This document shows positions 45,861 to 54,660 of a DNA stretch of 64,000 bases, piece after piece. How positions within the stretch are numbered: the stretch's first letter is position 1; the number at the start of each line of letters is the position of its first letter. Origin of the DNA: an uncultured Candidatus Poseidoniales archaeon (GTDB taxonomy: Archaea > Thermoplasmatota > Poseidoniia > Poseidoniales > Thalassarchaeaceae); contig CACOAW010000006.1 of NCBI GenBank assembly GCA_902625325.1, forward strand, positions 38,324 to 102,323, written 5' to 3'. The notes below the pieces were generated by a model, which was not told where the DNA came from, ran no database searches, and was given only the letters and a program-made list of their open reading frames with translations. A program made the translations under genes and the position numbers.

Positions 45861-47780
45861 CTAGTCCGCTCCGAAGAACTCTCGGAGGACGGGATGCATC
45901 TCCATAGCCTGCTCCTTCTGTATCTGCTCGTACGTCCTGAGGATGATTCCGACGGCCAGTAGGAGCCCGGTTCCCGTGGCGTTCCCCACAGTCCCGAGCA
46001 GGTCCGCACCGGCCGCGAGGAGGCCGACGAAGGCACCGGAGAACAGCGTCACTGGTGGGATGTACCTCTCAAGTATCCTCTCCAGGACCACCGGGTTCTT
46101 CCTGAATCCGGGTATCTGCATGCCCGTCCTCTCGATCTGCTTCGCTACGTCCTTCGCCCCCATGTTGGTAGTCTCTATCCAGAACTTCGCGAACACCGTT
46201 GAACCGGCGGTCATGAAGAACACGTAGACGAACACGTGCATCATTATCTGCCACAGGGAGTGCCCGTGGATGTCGCCCTGCTGGTTAAGCAGGGGAATCA
46301 GCCAGTCGCTCACCCCTCCTATCATGGAGCTGTACCAGGCGAAGCCGTCGTGGGGGGTTGTCGACCCCTCGTAGTAGGAGCCGAACCACTCTGATTGGCT
46401 CCATGCCCCGTTGGACCCGAAAATCGGGACAGTGGAGAGGGTGGGGTGGCTGTGGAAGAGCAGTGTGAACATGTTCACGTTCGCCAGAAGGGCTGCCATC
46501 AGAATCACCGGGATGTTGCTCGCGTAGACCAGCCTGATCGGGTACTGCCCCCTGTGGCCCCTTACCTTCCCGTGGGTCAGCGGTAGTTCCAGCTTGCTGG
46601 ACTCCGCGTAGGCCACCACGAGGAACACTATGATGGAGGAGATGAGCGCGACTATGGGGTTTGCATGCTCAAGGAGCATCATCTCGAAGCCGTTCTCCTG
46701 AACGAGCTGCGAGTTGCTCGCAGTCCTCAGCGTGTAGAATATCATCGGTAGGGTACCGGACGGCGGATTCTCGAACGACAGGGGCTGCCCCTCGATGGTG
46801 GCTAGTGGGGACAGGGTTCCGACGAACGTCGATTGGGCAACTCCCGCCGCGATGAACAGGGAGATTCCGCTTCCTATCCCCCACTTGCTGACTAGCTCGT
46901 CGAGCAGGAACACCAGTAGTGATCCCAGGAACAGCTGGAACACGATAATCGCGCCTGCCCATCCCTCACCGTAGTCAAGGATTAGAGAGGGCGATGGGTC
47001 CAGGAAACCGTATACCTGTGGGATTGATTCTATCGGGATCATTATCAGGACCAGAATCTTCTGCACGCCCTGGTACAGCTGCTTGTCAGCCGAGTCCTGC
47101 AAGTCGAGCTGGATTATCTTGGCCCCTGAGAAGAGCTGCATGATGATCGAGCCCGTAACGATGGGCCCTATTCCCAGGTGCATGATAGAACCGGAGGCTC
47201 CGGCCATTATTGCTCGGAAGGACGAGAAGACATCCAGGGTTGTGTCGGACAGCCCGTAGATCATCACGTTGGTCATCATGAAGTAGATGATGAGGACCAG
47301 GGTCGTTGTCCACAGCTTCTGGTTGAAGCGTACGTGCCCCTCGGGCTTGGAGATGCTGGGGTAGACGTCTACCAGTCTCTTGAGCCCGTATAGCCTGCTT
47401 CCCCCTTCGCCCGTGTACAGGAGGCACGAGAGCGCCAGACCTGTGGCAAGGCCGAACAGCACCACCCCCACTAGGAGGAACCCGAAGGCTGCCTTGTCGA
47501 CCCATCCCCAGTAAGAGAATGAAATCACTATTGCCAGCCATATGTAGGCCTTGGCGTACTTCCCCACGACGGGTATCTCAGAGACCTGCTCCGGGAGGTC
47601 CGTCATTGTCCCCCACATTACGAATGCGACGTACGGTATCGATGTGGCTAGTAGTATCAGAGCCCTGCTCTGGTCGTCTCCGCCCGCGGAGAGCTCGTCC
47701 CTTATCCAGTAGTACAATGCCCCCCAGTATATCGCGCACATGGCGACGACGCCGAACCAGTTCGGGCCTTTGCTTACCAT
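45861..47780 (-). CDS. secY: Protein translocase subunit SecY with N-terminal membrane extension
   Basis: SecY is the channel of the Sec translocon. The 639-residue protein is about 150 residues longer than usual archaeal SecY. The canonical protein starts near residue 131 (LKRLVDVYPSISKPEGHV) with RFNQKLWTTTLVL, and IGPIVTGSIIMQL, SKWGIGSGISLFI and KQIERTGMQIPGFR follow. Before it are four hydrophobic segments (about 8-26, 39-58, 77-94 and 97-123). The frame is continuous, so a fused membrane module is the simplest reading. It is the last gene of the ribosomal operon. Confidence 0.93.
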   Translation of the reverse strand: MVSKGPNWFGVVAMCAIYWGALYYWIRDELSAGGDDQSRALILLATSIPYVAFVMWGTMTDLPEQVSEIPVVGKYAKAYIWLAIVISFSYWGWVDKAAFGFLLVGVVLFGLATGLALSCLLYTGEGGSRLYGLKRLVDVYPSISKPEGHVRFNQKLWTTTLVLIIYFMMTNVMIYGLSDTTLDVFSSFRAIMAGASGSIMHLGIGPIVTGSIIMQLFSGAKIIQLDLQDSADKQLYQGVQKILVLIMIPIESIPQVYGFLDPSPSLILDYGEGWAGAIIVFQLFLGSLLVFLLDELVSKWGIGSGISLFIAAGVAQSTFVGTLSPLATIEGQPLSFENPPSGTLPMIFYTLRTASNSQLVQENGFEMMLLEHANPIVALISSIIVFLVVAYAESSKLELPLTHGKVRGHRGQYPIRLVYASNIPVILMAALLANVNMFTLLFHSHPTLSTVPIFGSNGAWSQSEWFGSYYEGSTTPHDGFAWYSSMIGGVSDWLIPLLNQQGDIHGHSLWQIMMHVFVYVFFMTAGSTVFAKFWIETTNMGAKDVAKQIERTGMQIPGFRKNPVVLERILERYIPPVTLFSGAFVGLLAAGADLLGTVGNATGTGLLLAVGIILRTYEQIQKEQAMEMHPVLREFFGAD

Positions 47781-47803
47781 AGTTTAGCCTCCGTAGGGAG
47801 AAG

Positions 47804-48229
47804 CTACTCCTCTTCCCACTCACCCCAATCTTCGCCATCGTCGCCTGTCTCGATGGAGCCGCCTGCGGCCTCCACCTTCTGAATCGCCTTTGCGCTGGCC
47901 TCTGCGACCTTGATTGTGAGTGCCCTGTCGATGCTTCCCCTGCCTAGGAGCTTGTCGAAGCCCATCTCTGACAGGTCTATGGTGTCGCCCTCTGCGATCT
48001 CTGCGACCTGACCCAGGTTGATCGATGAGTTGACTACTCTCAGCCCCGGGTGGCGATTGAATCCGTGCATCCCCCAGTGGCCTGGCATGTACTTCAGGCG
48101 AGTCATGACTCTGTGCTTGTTCAGTCCGGCGTTTCCTCTGCCTCCCCTCTTTCCTGCGCCTCTGCCTGCCTTTTTACCACGACCGTGGTACCGGCTCCTT
48201 CCTCTGAATTTGTTAGTCCTTGAAACCAT
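47804..48229 (-). CDS. rpl15: Ribosomal protein uL15
   Basis: A 141-residue large-subunit protein. The Gly/Arg/Lys-rich N-terminus (GRGKKAGRGAGKRGGRGNAG) is typical of uL15, followed by the globular domain and an acidic C-terminal tail (DDGEDWGEWEEE). It lies between L30 and secY, the archaeal order. Confidence 0.93.
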   Translation of the reverse strand: MVSRTNKFRGRSRYHGRGKKAGRGAGKRGGRGNAGLNKHRVMTRLKYMPGHWGMHGFNRHPGLRVVNSSINLGQVAEIAEGDTIDLSEMGFDKLLGRGSIDRALTIKVAEASAKAIQKVEAAGGSIETGDDGEDWGEWEEE

Positions 48230-48238
48230 GAAAATCCC

Positions 48239-48709
48239 TCAGTACATCCTCGCCGCCAGCTCGCCTATGTTTTCTCCTCTGAATCCCAGGGCTCCACCGA
48301 CGGAGTAGGCTCTCTTGATTCCGCCCCATCCCTTTGCCCCTCTCGGGGGGTGGAGTCTGAAGACCGGTTTCATGCCATCTACGTCCTTGGTCGTCGCGTC
48401 TCCGGAGGCGATTGCCTTGGAGAGGGCCTTGACCGTTGAGTGGTCGCTGCTGGACTTGACCTCTGCGTCTGTGACCCGCTTGTCTCCGGCCATCCTTCCC
48501 CTCTCGTTGATGAGTGTCTCGATGGTGTCCGCGTTGACCTCCCCCCAAGTAACGTAGTCCTTGGCCTTCTGCAGCATCCCCTCGTATGCGGGGTTCTTGG
48601 GAACGAGGACGGCGTGATTGACCCTGGTCAGGTTTAGCATTGACATCGTGTCTCTGATCTTCTTGGTAACGCCACGGTCGCTGCGGACCCGGATTACAAG
48701 GTAGCTCAT
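48239..48709 (-). CDS. rpl30: Ribosomal protein uL30
   Basis: A 156-residue long archaeal-type uL30 starting MSYLVIRVRSD at 48709. The open frame runs further upstream as a shadow. RVNHAVLVPKNPAYEGML and PVFRLHPPRGAKGWGGIKRAY are conserved. Its start overlaps the S5 stop by 4 bases (ATGA). Confidence 0.93.
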   Translation of the reverse strand: MSYLVIRVRSDRGVTKKIRDTMSMLNLTRVNHAVLVPKNPAYEGMLQKAKDYVTWGEVNADTIETLINERGRMAGDKRVTDAEVKSSSDHSTVKALSKAIASGDATTKDVDGMKPVFRLHPPRGAKGWGGIKRAYSVGGALGFRGENIGELAARMY

Positions 48710-49476
48710 GCGTTTCTCCTCCCTACTGTGATATGGAGCCTCTCTCCGACCTGGTCGCTGACCTTGGTCTTGCTTAGCTCCTCTAGTGCGTTGTATGTGG
48801 CCCTCGCGAAGTTGATGGTGGACCTGGTCTGTCCCGAGGATCTCGACCAAACGTCTTCGACGCCTGCCAGGGTCAGTACCCTTCTGCCGTAGTCCCCGAT
48901 GACCAGACCCTTACCGGATGGGGCGGGTAGAAGTGTTACTCGAGTTGAACCCGACCTGCCTGTTGACTTGAAGGGGATGCTGTTTCCCGGGCCTTCTGCG
49001 GACTCCCAAGAGCCGTTTCCTCTCAGGACTGGGACCAGGTTTAGTTTTGCTTGGGTGATCGCCTTCTGGATTGTGCTGGCTACCTCCTTGCCCTTGCAGA
49101 CGGACAGCCCGACGTAGCCGTCCTTGTTCCCTACCGCACAAAGCACATTGAACCTGACTCTCCTTCCGGAGTCCGTCATCCTCTGTATCATGTTCACGCT
49201 GAGCACGTCGTCCTCCATTTCCGGGAGTAGCGCATCGACTATCTCGACCTCCCTGATTGGGTAACCGGTCGCAAGAGCCTGCTCGTAGGTCAGTATCTCG
49301 CCGTTCATAACCATCCTGCCCAGCCTGGTCCTGGGTTGCCAGCTCCTGAGAGCGGCTAGCGGGTCTGGGCCACGCCTTCGGAAAGCATCATCTTTGTCTT
49401 CCGGGGCCAAGGCCAATGCCAGTCCAGGTGCGATCTGCGTATCTTCCTCTTCCACTTTTGGTTCCTCGGTCATCAC
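48706..49476 (-). CDS. rps5: Ribosomal protein uS5
   Basis: A 256-residue small-subunit protein with a 30-residue acidic N-terminal extension. RRVRFNVLCAVGNKDGYVGLSVCKGKEV is the dsRBD-like S5 domain and VLTLAGVEDVWSRSSGQTR the C-terminal domain. S5 helps proofreading and the mRNA entry site. Start is 49476 or 49473, overlapping the L18 stop. Confidence 0.94.
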   Translation of the reverse strand: MMTEEPKVEEEDTQIAPGLALALAPEDKDDAFRRRGPDPLAALRSWQPRTRLGRMVMNGEILTYEQALATGYPIREVEIVDALLPEMEDDVLSVNMIQRMTDSGRRVRFNVLCAVGNKDGYVGLSVCKGKEVASTIQKAITQAKLNLVPVLRGNGSWESAEGPGNSIPFKSTGRSGSTRVTLLPAPSGKGLVIGDYGRRVLTLAGVEDVWSRSSGQTRSTINFARATYNALEELSKTKVSDQVGERLHITVGRRNA

Positions 49477-49988
49477 TTACCACCCTCTATCGACTTCTTG
49501 GTTGCGGCTACAGCCTTGCTAATGTTCTCCCCTATGTGCTCTCCGTTTACTCTCTCGTCGCTTGGGAGGACTGTGTCGGAGTGAGGTATTTCCATGCCTG
49601 CGTCGGACATCCCCCTGAGTGCTGCGTAAACCCTGTTTCCGGGCGTGGAGGCTGCTAGACCTATGTCCAGAATGGCTTCGGAGTGTCCCTTTGAGAGTGC
49701 CGAGGTTGCCAATGCGAACCCGGCTAGGTAGCACGCGGGAACCGACTTCCTTGAGGCGTCTGCCGGCCACTTGAACGAGTCCACTAGGGACTTTCCGGTT
49801 ACCGATGCCAGGATCTCGTCCCCGCCTTTCTCGTACCCGACTAGTTGGCACGTTACCTGGGTGTTCGATACTCTCACGACGGCTCTCGGTATGCCGCTGC
49901 GCAGCATCCTTGACCTCCTGTGGTAGTCTGTTTCGGCGTTTCTCCTCCTCTTGAATCGTAGTCTCTGGTTCTTGCCCTTTGCCATCAC
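49473..49988 (-). CDS. rpl18: Ribosomal protein uL18
   Basis: A 171-residue 5S-rRNA-binding protein. RRRNAETDYHRRSRMLRSG and RAVVRVSNTQVTCQLVGY are archaeal/eukaryotic L18 (L5e-type) signatures, with AILDIGLAASTPGNRVYAAL near the middle. It overlaps L19e and S5 by 4 bases each side. Confidence 0.93.
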   Translation of the reverse strand: MMAKGKNQRLRFKRRRNAETDYHRRSRMLRSGIPRAVVRVSNTQVTCQLVGYEKGGDEILASVTGKSLVDSFKWPADASRKSVPACYLAGFALATSALSKGHSEAILDIGLAASTPGNRVYAALRGMSDAGMEIPHSDTVLPSDERVNGEHIGENISKAVAATKKSIEGGK

Positions 49989-50461
49989 TCTTCACCTCCC
50001 AGTTCTATCCCATCGGTCCCTATGTTGCTCTTCAGGTGGGAGATGGAACGATAAGAGCCGCCCTTCGCCTTCCTGTAGAAGTGCCTATATTGCGAGGGCG
50101 TTATCTCTCCCGTGCCCCTTAGTTCCTTGAGGGCCCTCCTCTGGGCCCTAATCTTTGACATCCACCTCTGCTTGCGGGGACTTCTCGAGTTGGCGCTGCC
50201 GCTTCTCGAACCTTGTCCCTTCCTCCTTCCCTTAGACTTCTGGAATGCGGCCTTTCTGGCTCTTGAGCGGCTAGTTCCCTTGATTGGCCTGGCCTTGATT
50301 ATGCCGTCCTCTATGAGCATCCTTACGTCGTCCTTCTGGACGGCGTCGGCTACCTCGCTGAGGTAGTCGGGGTTGACCCATATTCTGTGGATTCCTACGG
50401 GCCTGCCCTCCTTCTTGGAGAAGATAGCGGCGGCCATTCTCTTCTGGTTTGATATGAACAT
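49985..50461 (-). CDS. rpl19e: Ribosomal protein eL19
   Basis: A 158-residue archaeal/eukaryotic-specific protein. HRIWVNPDYLSEVADAVQKDDVRMLIEDGII is the diagnostic N-terminal domain, then basic RSRARKAAFQKSKGRRKGQG and a long helix. Confirms the archaeal nature of the operon. Confidence 0.94.
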   Translation of the reverse strand: MFISNQKRMAAAIFSKKEGRPVGIHRIWVNPDYLSEVADAVQKDDVRMLIEDGIIKARPIKGTSRSRARKAAFQKSKGRRKGQGSRSGSANSRSPRKQRWMSKIRAQRRALKELRGTGEITPSQYRHFYRKAKGGSYRSISHLKSNIGTDGIELGGEE

Positions 50462-51147
50462 CAGAAGTCCCCCTTCCCATCTATCTGACGGCGGTTTAGT
50501 ACCCTGAGCCCCAGTTCGTCCGCCCTCTCGTGAATCCTGGTTCTCTTTCTGTTGCCGACGCTGGAGCCGATCCTGACGGCCTGAGTCTCGGGGTCCAGGC
50601 CGTCAAGTTCGCCTGCGTTGTGGACCAGGACGTCCTCGAATCCGGAGGGATGTAGGCCTCTGGCGGCTGCGATCTTCCCGTAGCCGACTCTTGCCATCGG
50701 TGACCGGTACTTCCGGTTCTTCCGCATGCTCGAGTCGTCTCCCTTGGGCTTCCGATATCCCGTCTTCGACAGGCGACGGTACCTGAACCACTCCTGCCTT
50801 CGGAACTTTGGCTGCTTCTTCTTCTGCTCGGACCTCTTCTTGAGTGCCTCCTTGGTTGAGTCGTCTAGAACTGGCTTCTGCCTCGCGGTGTGCAGGTCGT
50901 CCCATTCCTCGAAGTCTCCCTCGTCCTCGTCGTAGTCGTCTTCTTCGAACTCTTCCTCAGAGTCTTCCTGGGACTCCTCCGCCTCCTGTGGCTCCTCTGC
51001 CTCCTGTGGCTCCTCTGCCTCCTGTGGCTCCTCTGCCTCTGAGAGCCTGGCGATCAGGTCTGCTTTCTTGCCCGAGAGAGGCAGTCCGCGCTCCCTGAGC
51101 AGTTCCTTCAGCTCCGGTACGGTGAGATCTTCGTATGCCATTTTCAT
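50461..51147 (-). CDS. rpl32e: Ribosomal protein eL32 with N-terminal SAP-like domain
   Basis: The 228-residue protein starts at 51147, where ATGA overlaps the L6 stop. Residues 7-38 (YEDLTVPELKELLRERGL, then SGKKADLIARL) form a SAP-like helix-turn-helix. An acidic linker follows with repeated EEPQEA and a run of Asp/Glu to about residue 88. The canonical eL32 starts near residue 95 and includes KPKFRR-type FRRQEWFRYRRL, SPMARVGYGK, HPSGFEDVLVHNAGEL and RIHERADELGLRVLN. The fusion is unusual; other archaea decorate the same terminus with different modules. Confidence 0.9.
   Translation of the reverse strand: MKMAYEDLTVPELKELLRERGLPLSGKKADLIARLSEAEEPQEAEEPQEAEEPQEAEESQEDSEEEFEEDDYDEDEGDFEEWDDLHTARQKPVLDDSTKEALKKRSEQKKKQPKFRRQEWFRYRRLSKTGYRKPKGDDSSMRKNRKYRSPMARVGYGKIAAARGLHPSGFEDVLVHNAGELDGLDPETQAVRIGSSVGNRKRTRIHERADELGLRVLNRRQIDGKGDF
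50985..51038 (-). repeat. Three exact 18-bp repeats in the eL32 linker
   Basis: The unit CCTGTGGCTCCTCTGCCT (plus strand) is repeated three times without a mismatch, encoding EEPQEA-type hexapeptides in the acidic linker of eL32. Exact identity suggests recent slippage. A fourth, diverged copy precedes them. Confidence 0.85.
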
Positions 51148-51695
51148 GCCCCCTTGGATGTAATGTAGATCCCGTCCTGGAAGACTCGTGGATCTCTCTT
51201 CTTGACCTTGCAGGCCCTCTCGATGTTGGCTGCGGACTGTCCTACCTTCTCCCTGTCCGCTCCGGTGACTATGATGTCTGACTTGCCCTCGATCTTGACC
51301 TGGACCTCCGAGGGAGTCCATGGGAGCTTGGCTACCCTTGGGACCTTCTCCCCGAGCATGTTGGTGATGGTGAACTTGTTTCCATCCACCTTGAGCGTCA
51401 TAGGGAAGTGGCTGAAGACCGCCTTCAGCCTGTACTCGAAGCCCTCGTCAAGACCCTTAATCATGTTCCTCAGGTGGGCGGCCCATGTCCCCGCTATCGC
51501 CTTCTCCGATCTCCTTGGTAGGCTGCAGAAAACCTCCAGGCCGTCCTCGACCTGGTTTACTGAGACCCGGTTGTGTGTGAATTCCCTGGAAAGGTTGTTT
51601 CCCTCCTTGGAGAGTGTCACGGTGTTGCCCTCAATGCTGGCCGCCATCCCGTCGGGTAGTGCGATACTGTGGGACACCATTGCTTCTCTTGGCAT
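51144..51695 (-). CDS. rpl6: Ribosomal protein uL6
   Basis: A 183-residue protein with two L6 domains. HSIALPDGMAASIEGNTVTLSKEGN opens the first and GEKVPRVAKLPWTPSEVQVKIEGK the second; DREKVGQSAANIERACKVKKRDPRVFQDGIY is the conserved C-terminal block near the sarcin-ricin loop. Confidence 0.95.
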   Translation of the reverse strand: MPREAMVSHSIALPDGMAASIEGNTVTLSKEGNNLSREFTHNRVSVNQVEDGLEVFCSLPRRSEKAIAGTWAAHLRNMIKGLDEGFEYRLKAVFSHFPMTLKVDGNKFTITNMLGEKVPRVAKLPWTPSEVQVKIEGKSDIIVTGADREKVGQSAANIERACKVKKRDPRVFQDGIYITSKGA

Positions 51696-51706
51696 GCATT
51701 TTCCTC

Positions 51707-52096
51707 CTAGAACACGTATGCGAGCAGCCTTCCGCCCACCCTCTCTTTCTTAGCCTCGAAGTGATCCATTATCCCCTGATTCGTGGTTAGAATCAGCAGG
51801 CCGAAGTCCCTCGCTGGGAGGTACCTAGACTCCCACTTGTCGAAGTCGGACCTCTTCACCGAGTGTCTGGGCTTGATTACTCCGCATCTATTGATTGCCC
51901 CTATCAGGGAGACCTTGTAGGAGCCGCCTCTGCCGTCTTCGAGTTTTTCGAATCCACCCACGTATCCGGAGGTCTGCATGATCGAGAGCATGCTCCCTAG
52001 TAGCTTGCTGGCTGGGCTTACCGTGACTTCGTACTTTCCAGCGGTCTCTGCGTTGTATATCGTCGTGAAGGCATCATTCAATGGGTCAAACTGCAT
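51707..52096 (-). CDS. rps8: Ribosomal protein uS8
   Basis: A 129-residue 16S-binding protein with DPLNDAFTTIYNAETAGK at the start and LPARDFGLLILTTNQGIMDHFEAKK at the C-terminus, typical of archaeal uS8. Confidence 0.95.
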   Translation of the reverse strand: MQFDPLNDAFTTIYNAETAGKYEVTVSPASKLLGSMLSIMQTSGYVGGFEKLEDGRGGSYKVSLIGAINRCGVIKPRHSVKRSDFDKWESRYLPARDFGLLILTTNQGIMDHFEAKKERVGGRLLAYVF

Positions 52097-52107
52097 CTTT
52101 CATCACC

Positions 52108-52260
52108 TCATGAGTATTTCTTGAATCCTATATCCGGGGCCACGTCTCGGAAGCACTGCCTGCATAGCCTCAACCCGTGTCTGCGGATCATCCCCCTCTT
52201 CCTTCCGCAGCGCCTGCATCCCAGGCTCCTTCCAATCCTCTCTCCGTGATCACGTGCCAT
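52108..52260 (-). CDS. rps14: Ribosomal protein uS14 (zinc type)
   Basis: A 50-residue zinc-binding S14, starting [10 protein letters not shown] at 52260. Four Cys in [10 protein letters not shown] and LCRQC bind zinc. The short length is normal for archaea. The frame upstream of 52260 is a shadow. Confidence 0.93.
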   Translation of the reverse strand: MARDHGERIGRSLGCRRCGRKRGMIRRHGLRLCRQCFRDVAPDIGFKKYS

Positions 52261-52265
52261 ACTAC

Positions 52266-52793
52266 TTACTCCTCCACAATTTTCAGCTCGAACTTCTCTG
52301 TGAACCATGCCTTGGACTCTTCCCTGCCGATCCTGTGTGGCATGGGGACCTTCGACTTCCGCCTTCTCCTTCTGGAGACTCGGTGCCCTGGCCTCTCGAG
52401 GACCACGTTCACGTCCATTCCGAATATCCCGATGTCCGGGTCGTACTTCTGGTCAGGGAAGTCGGTGTAGTCCGAAATCCCGAATGAGAGGTTACCCGAA
52501 GAGTCGAAGTTGTACGAGGGGAGGGTCTGCTCCCTTACCCAGAATGCGTCCTTTAGGAATGACTGCACCTTCTCCGCGTTTCGGATGGTCACTTTGCACC
52601 CGATGGGGGCGCCCTTCCTTGTCCCGAGGTCTCGGTTGGTCTTGGTGGATAGCGTCCTCGATGGAGTCATTCCTGTGAGCACCTCCAGAACCTTCTCGGC
52701 CAGCTGGAGCCGCCTTCCCCCTTCCCCTACGCCTATGTTGACGGTAACCTTAGTTATCGCAGGCGATAGCATTGGGTTCGCTGACTCGCTCAT
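52266..52793 (-). CDS. rpl5: Ribosomal protein uL5
   Basis: A 175-residue 5S-associated protein. [40 protein letters not shown] and the C-terminal [25 protein letters not shown] match uL5. It overlaps S4e by 4 bases. Confidence 0.95.
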   Translation of the reverse strand: MSESANPMLSPAITKVTVNIGVGEGGRRLQLAEKVLEVLTGMTPSRTLSTKTNRDLGTRKGAPIGCKVTIRNAEKVQSFLKDAFWVREQTLPSYNFDSSGNLSFGISDYTDFPDQKYDPDIGIFGMDVNVVLERPGHRVSRRRRRKSKVPMPHRIGREESKAWFTEKFELKIVEE

Positions 52794-53488
52794 GACTCAG
52801 CCTCCTGGGGTATATCTGACTCCTTGCCGATAACGAATACGTAGTCGGTGATTGTTCCGAAGTCTTCGAATGATGTCTCGTTTGGCTTTGAGGATCGCTT
52901 TATCTCCTGATCCTTGATCTTGGCGATCTCGCCGATGTGGCTTCCACCGGTGAGGTATGCGGTCGACCCCTTCTTCATCTCCAAGTGGGACGTGACCTTC
53001 TGGTCGGGCAGGGATATCACCAGGGAGTCGCCTGTCTTGTAGTCTGGGGACTCGTCTAGGAGAATGTTCCTGCCATCGTGCAGGTGCACCTGGGTCTTGC
53101 CCCCCTTCACCGTCGTCTTGCCCATGACCCGGCATATCTTGCTTCCAGCCGCCTTCTTGGCGATAGGCCTATATCGGAGCTTCCCGTTTTTGTCGAGTAT
53201 GCATCGGTAGTTATCGTCTCCTACGGTCAGTACGTCCATAATTCCGACCCCTCGTGCCCTGTCGGTCTCTATTCTGCCGTCTACCATCACGATTCGGGAG
53301 TGCAGGATCCTCTTCGCCTCCCTCATGTTGTGCGCGATTCCAAGGACGTCTCGGAGGACTATTCCTAGTGGCATGCACATCTCGATTTGGTGACCGCTCG
53401 GGTTTGGCTTCTGTGCCCAGATGTTTGTCTTCCTGGTGAGTGGCCATGTTCTTGGCATACCTAGCCTCTTGTGGTGGCTTCTGCTCAT
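52790..53488 (-). CDS. rps4e: Ribosomal protein eS4
   Basis: A 232-residue archaeal/eukaryotic-specific protein. HHKRLGMPRTWPLTRK opens it, an S4 RNA-binding domain is near residues 45-90 (IVMVDGRIETD), and a KOW motif near residues 170-200 (GSTAYLTGGSHIGEIAKIKD). Confidence 0.95.
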   Translation of the reverse strand: MSRSHHKRLGMPRTWPLTRKTNIWAQKPNPSGHQIEMCMPLGIVLRDVLGIAHNMREAKRILHSRIVMVDGRIETDRARGVGIMDVLTVGDDNYRCILDKNGKLRYRPIAKKAAGSKICRVMGKTTVKGGKTQVHLHDGRNILLDESPDYKTGDSLVISLPDQKVTSHLEMKKGSTAYLTGGSHIGEIAKIKDQEIKRSSKPNETSFEDFGTITDYVFVIGKESDIPQEAES

Positions 53489-53922
53489 TCTGTGGCACCT
53501 CCTGTGGATCTGTCAACGATTCTCTTGATTCTCTCTGGGTCGCCCTCGAACAGCTTGGTGACGATGACGTTTGATGGGTTGACTGGGACTGCTTCCTCCT
53601 TCCCGTCGGCAGTAGACTGGGTTAGCCCGTCCACGAAGATGAATCCGCTCTTTGTGTCGACAGACGCGACCTTCGCCTTCACCCCTGCTCTGCCCCTCGG
53701 CTGGCCAAGTCTCTTTCCTCGGGATTCGGCTTTCACGCTGTTGGGGTGGCTAAAGTCGCCTCTGGTGACTTCCACTTCGTCCCCAACCCTGACTGTGACC
53801 GAGCGTACCTGCCTCAGATCCGGGTCGTCCGAGATCAGGCGAGCACGCATTCTCTTCCTCCTCACGTGGAGGGGTGCGTCCCTCTGGGACGTTCTCTGCT
53901 TTCCTGCCTTCTTACTAACCAT
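53485..53922 (-). CDS. rpl24: Ribosomal protein uL24
   Basis: A 145-residue protein with a KOW motif (VRVGDEVEVTRGDF). I chose the ATG at 53922 because a GGTGA ribosome-binding site ends 5 bases before it; the frame opens with a GTG at 53931. MRARLISDDPDLRQ is the archaeal/eukaryotic-type N-terminus. Confidence 0.93.
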   Translation of the reverse strand: MVSKKAGKQRTSQRDAPLHVRRKRMRARLISDDPDLRQVRSVTVRVGDEVEVTRGDFSHPNSVKAESRGKRLGQPRGRAGVKAKVASVDTKSGFIFVDGLTQSTADGKEEAVPVNPSNVIVTKLFEGDPERIKRIVDRSTGGATE

Positions 53923-53931
53923 ATCTTTCAC

Positions 53932-54330
53932 CTACACAATCTGTTTGGCCGTAGCCGCTATCCTTGGCCATCTCTCGGCCGCTTCTCTGCTGACAGGTCC
54001 CTTGATGTCGGAACCCTGAACGTCGCCCCTGTCGTTGGTGATGACGCATGCGTTGTCCTCGAATTGGACCCAAGTCCCGTCAACCCTTCTGAAGGGCCTT
54101 GATTGCCTGACTACGACGGCGGTGTATATCTGGCGCCTTGTCTCGGGGGTCCCTCTCCTCACGGTGACCCGAATCATGTCCCCAACTCCGGCGGAGGGGT
54201 ATCTCCTGGCTACTCCTCCCTTCTTGAGGACGGTGATCAATTGGACGACCTTGGCGCCGGTGTTGTCAACGCACTCCAGGCGAGCCTGTGTGGGTAGGCC
54301 GGAGGTCACCCTCCCTGGTATTCCCTTCAT
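53932..54330 (-). CDS. rpl14: Ribosomal protein uL14
   Basis: A 132-residue protein with the L14 hallmarks LECVDNTGAKVVQLI, RRYPSAGVGDMIRVTVRRGTPE and FEDNACVITNDRGDVQGSDIKGPV. Overlaps the S17 stop by 4 bases. Confidence 0.96.
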   Translation of the reverse strand: MKGIPGRVTSGLPTQARLECVDNTGAKVVQLITVLKKGGVARRYPSAGVGDMIRVTVRRGTPETRRQIYTAVVVRQSRPFRRVDGTWVQFEDNACVITNDRGDVQGSDIKGPVSREAAERWPRIAATAKQIV

Positions 54331-54659
54331 TGCCCGGCCCCCTTCTCAATGACGCAGAACTTCACGGTCTTGGAAAGTGGTCTGCATTCCATGATTCGGA
54401 CGTTGTCACCGGTCTTGAGCTCGCCGATGCAGCTGGGGAGGTGCGCGGAATAGCGCCTAGTCCTCTTTTGGTATCTTTCGAACTTCTGCATGTACCTTGT
54501 AGTCTGCCTTTCGACCACTACAGTGTCCTGCATTCCCCCTGAGGACACCACTCCCGAGATTATCTGCCCGCGTAGCCTCAGCGTTCCGTAGAACGGGCAG
54601 TTCTTGCTTCCGTCCCACTCCCCTTCTGGCTTGCTAACGTCTACGCCTATGTCTCTCAT
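54327..54659 (-). CDS. rps17: Ribosomal protein uS17
   Basis: A 110-residue archaeal-type S17. CPFYGTLRLRGQIISGVV and TTRYMQKFERYQKRTRRYSAHLPSC are conserved, followed by DNVRIMECRPLSKTVKFCVIEK. One base separates it from the Rnp1 stop. Confidence 0.95.
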   Translation of the reverse strand: MRDIGVDVSKPEGEWDGSKNCPFYGTLRLRGQIISGVVSSGGMQDTVVVERQTTRYMQKFERYQKRTRRYSAHLPSCIGELKTGDNVRIMECRPLSKTVKFCVIEKGAGQ

Positions 54660-54660
54660 A

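Noticed and set aside
50985..51038. Three identical 18-bp repeats as a possible CRISPR-like array
   Set aside because: The copies are directly adjacent with no spacers and encode an in-frame acidic linker of eL32.
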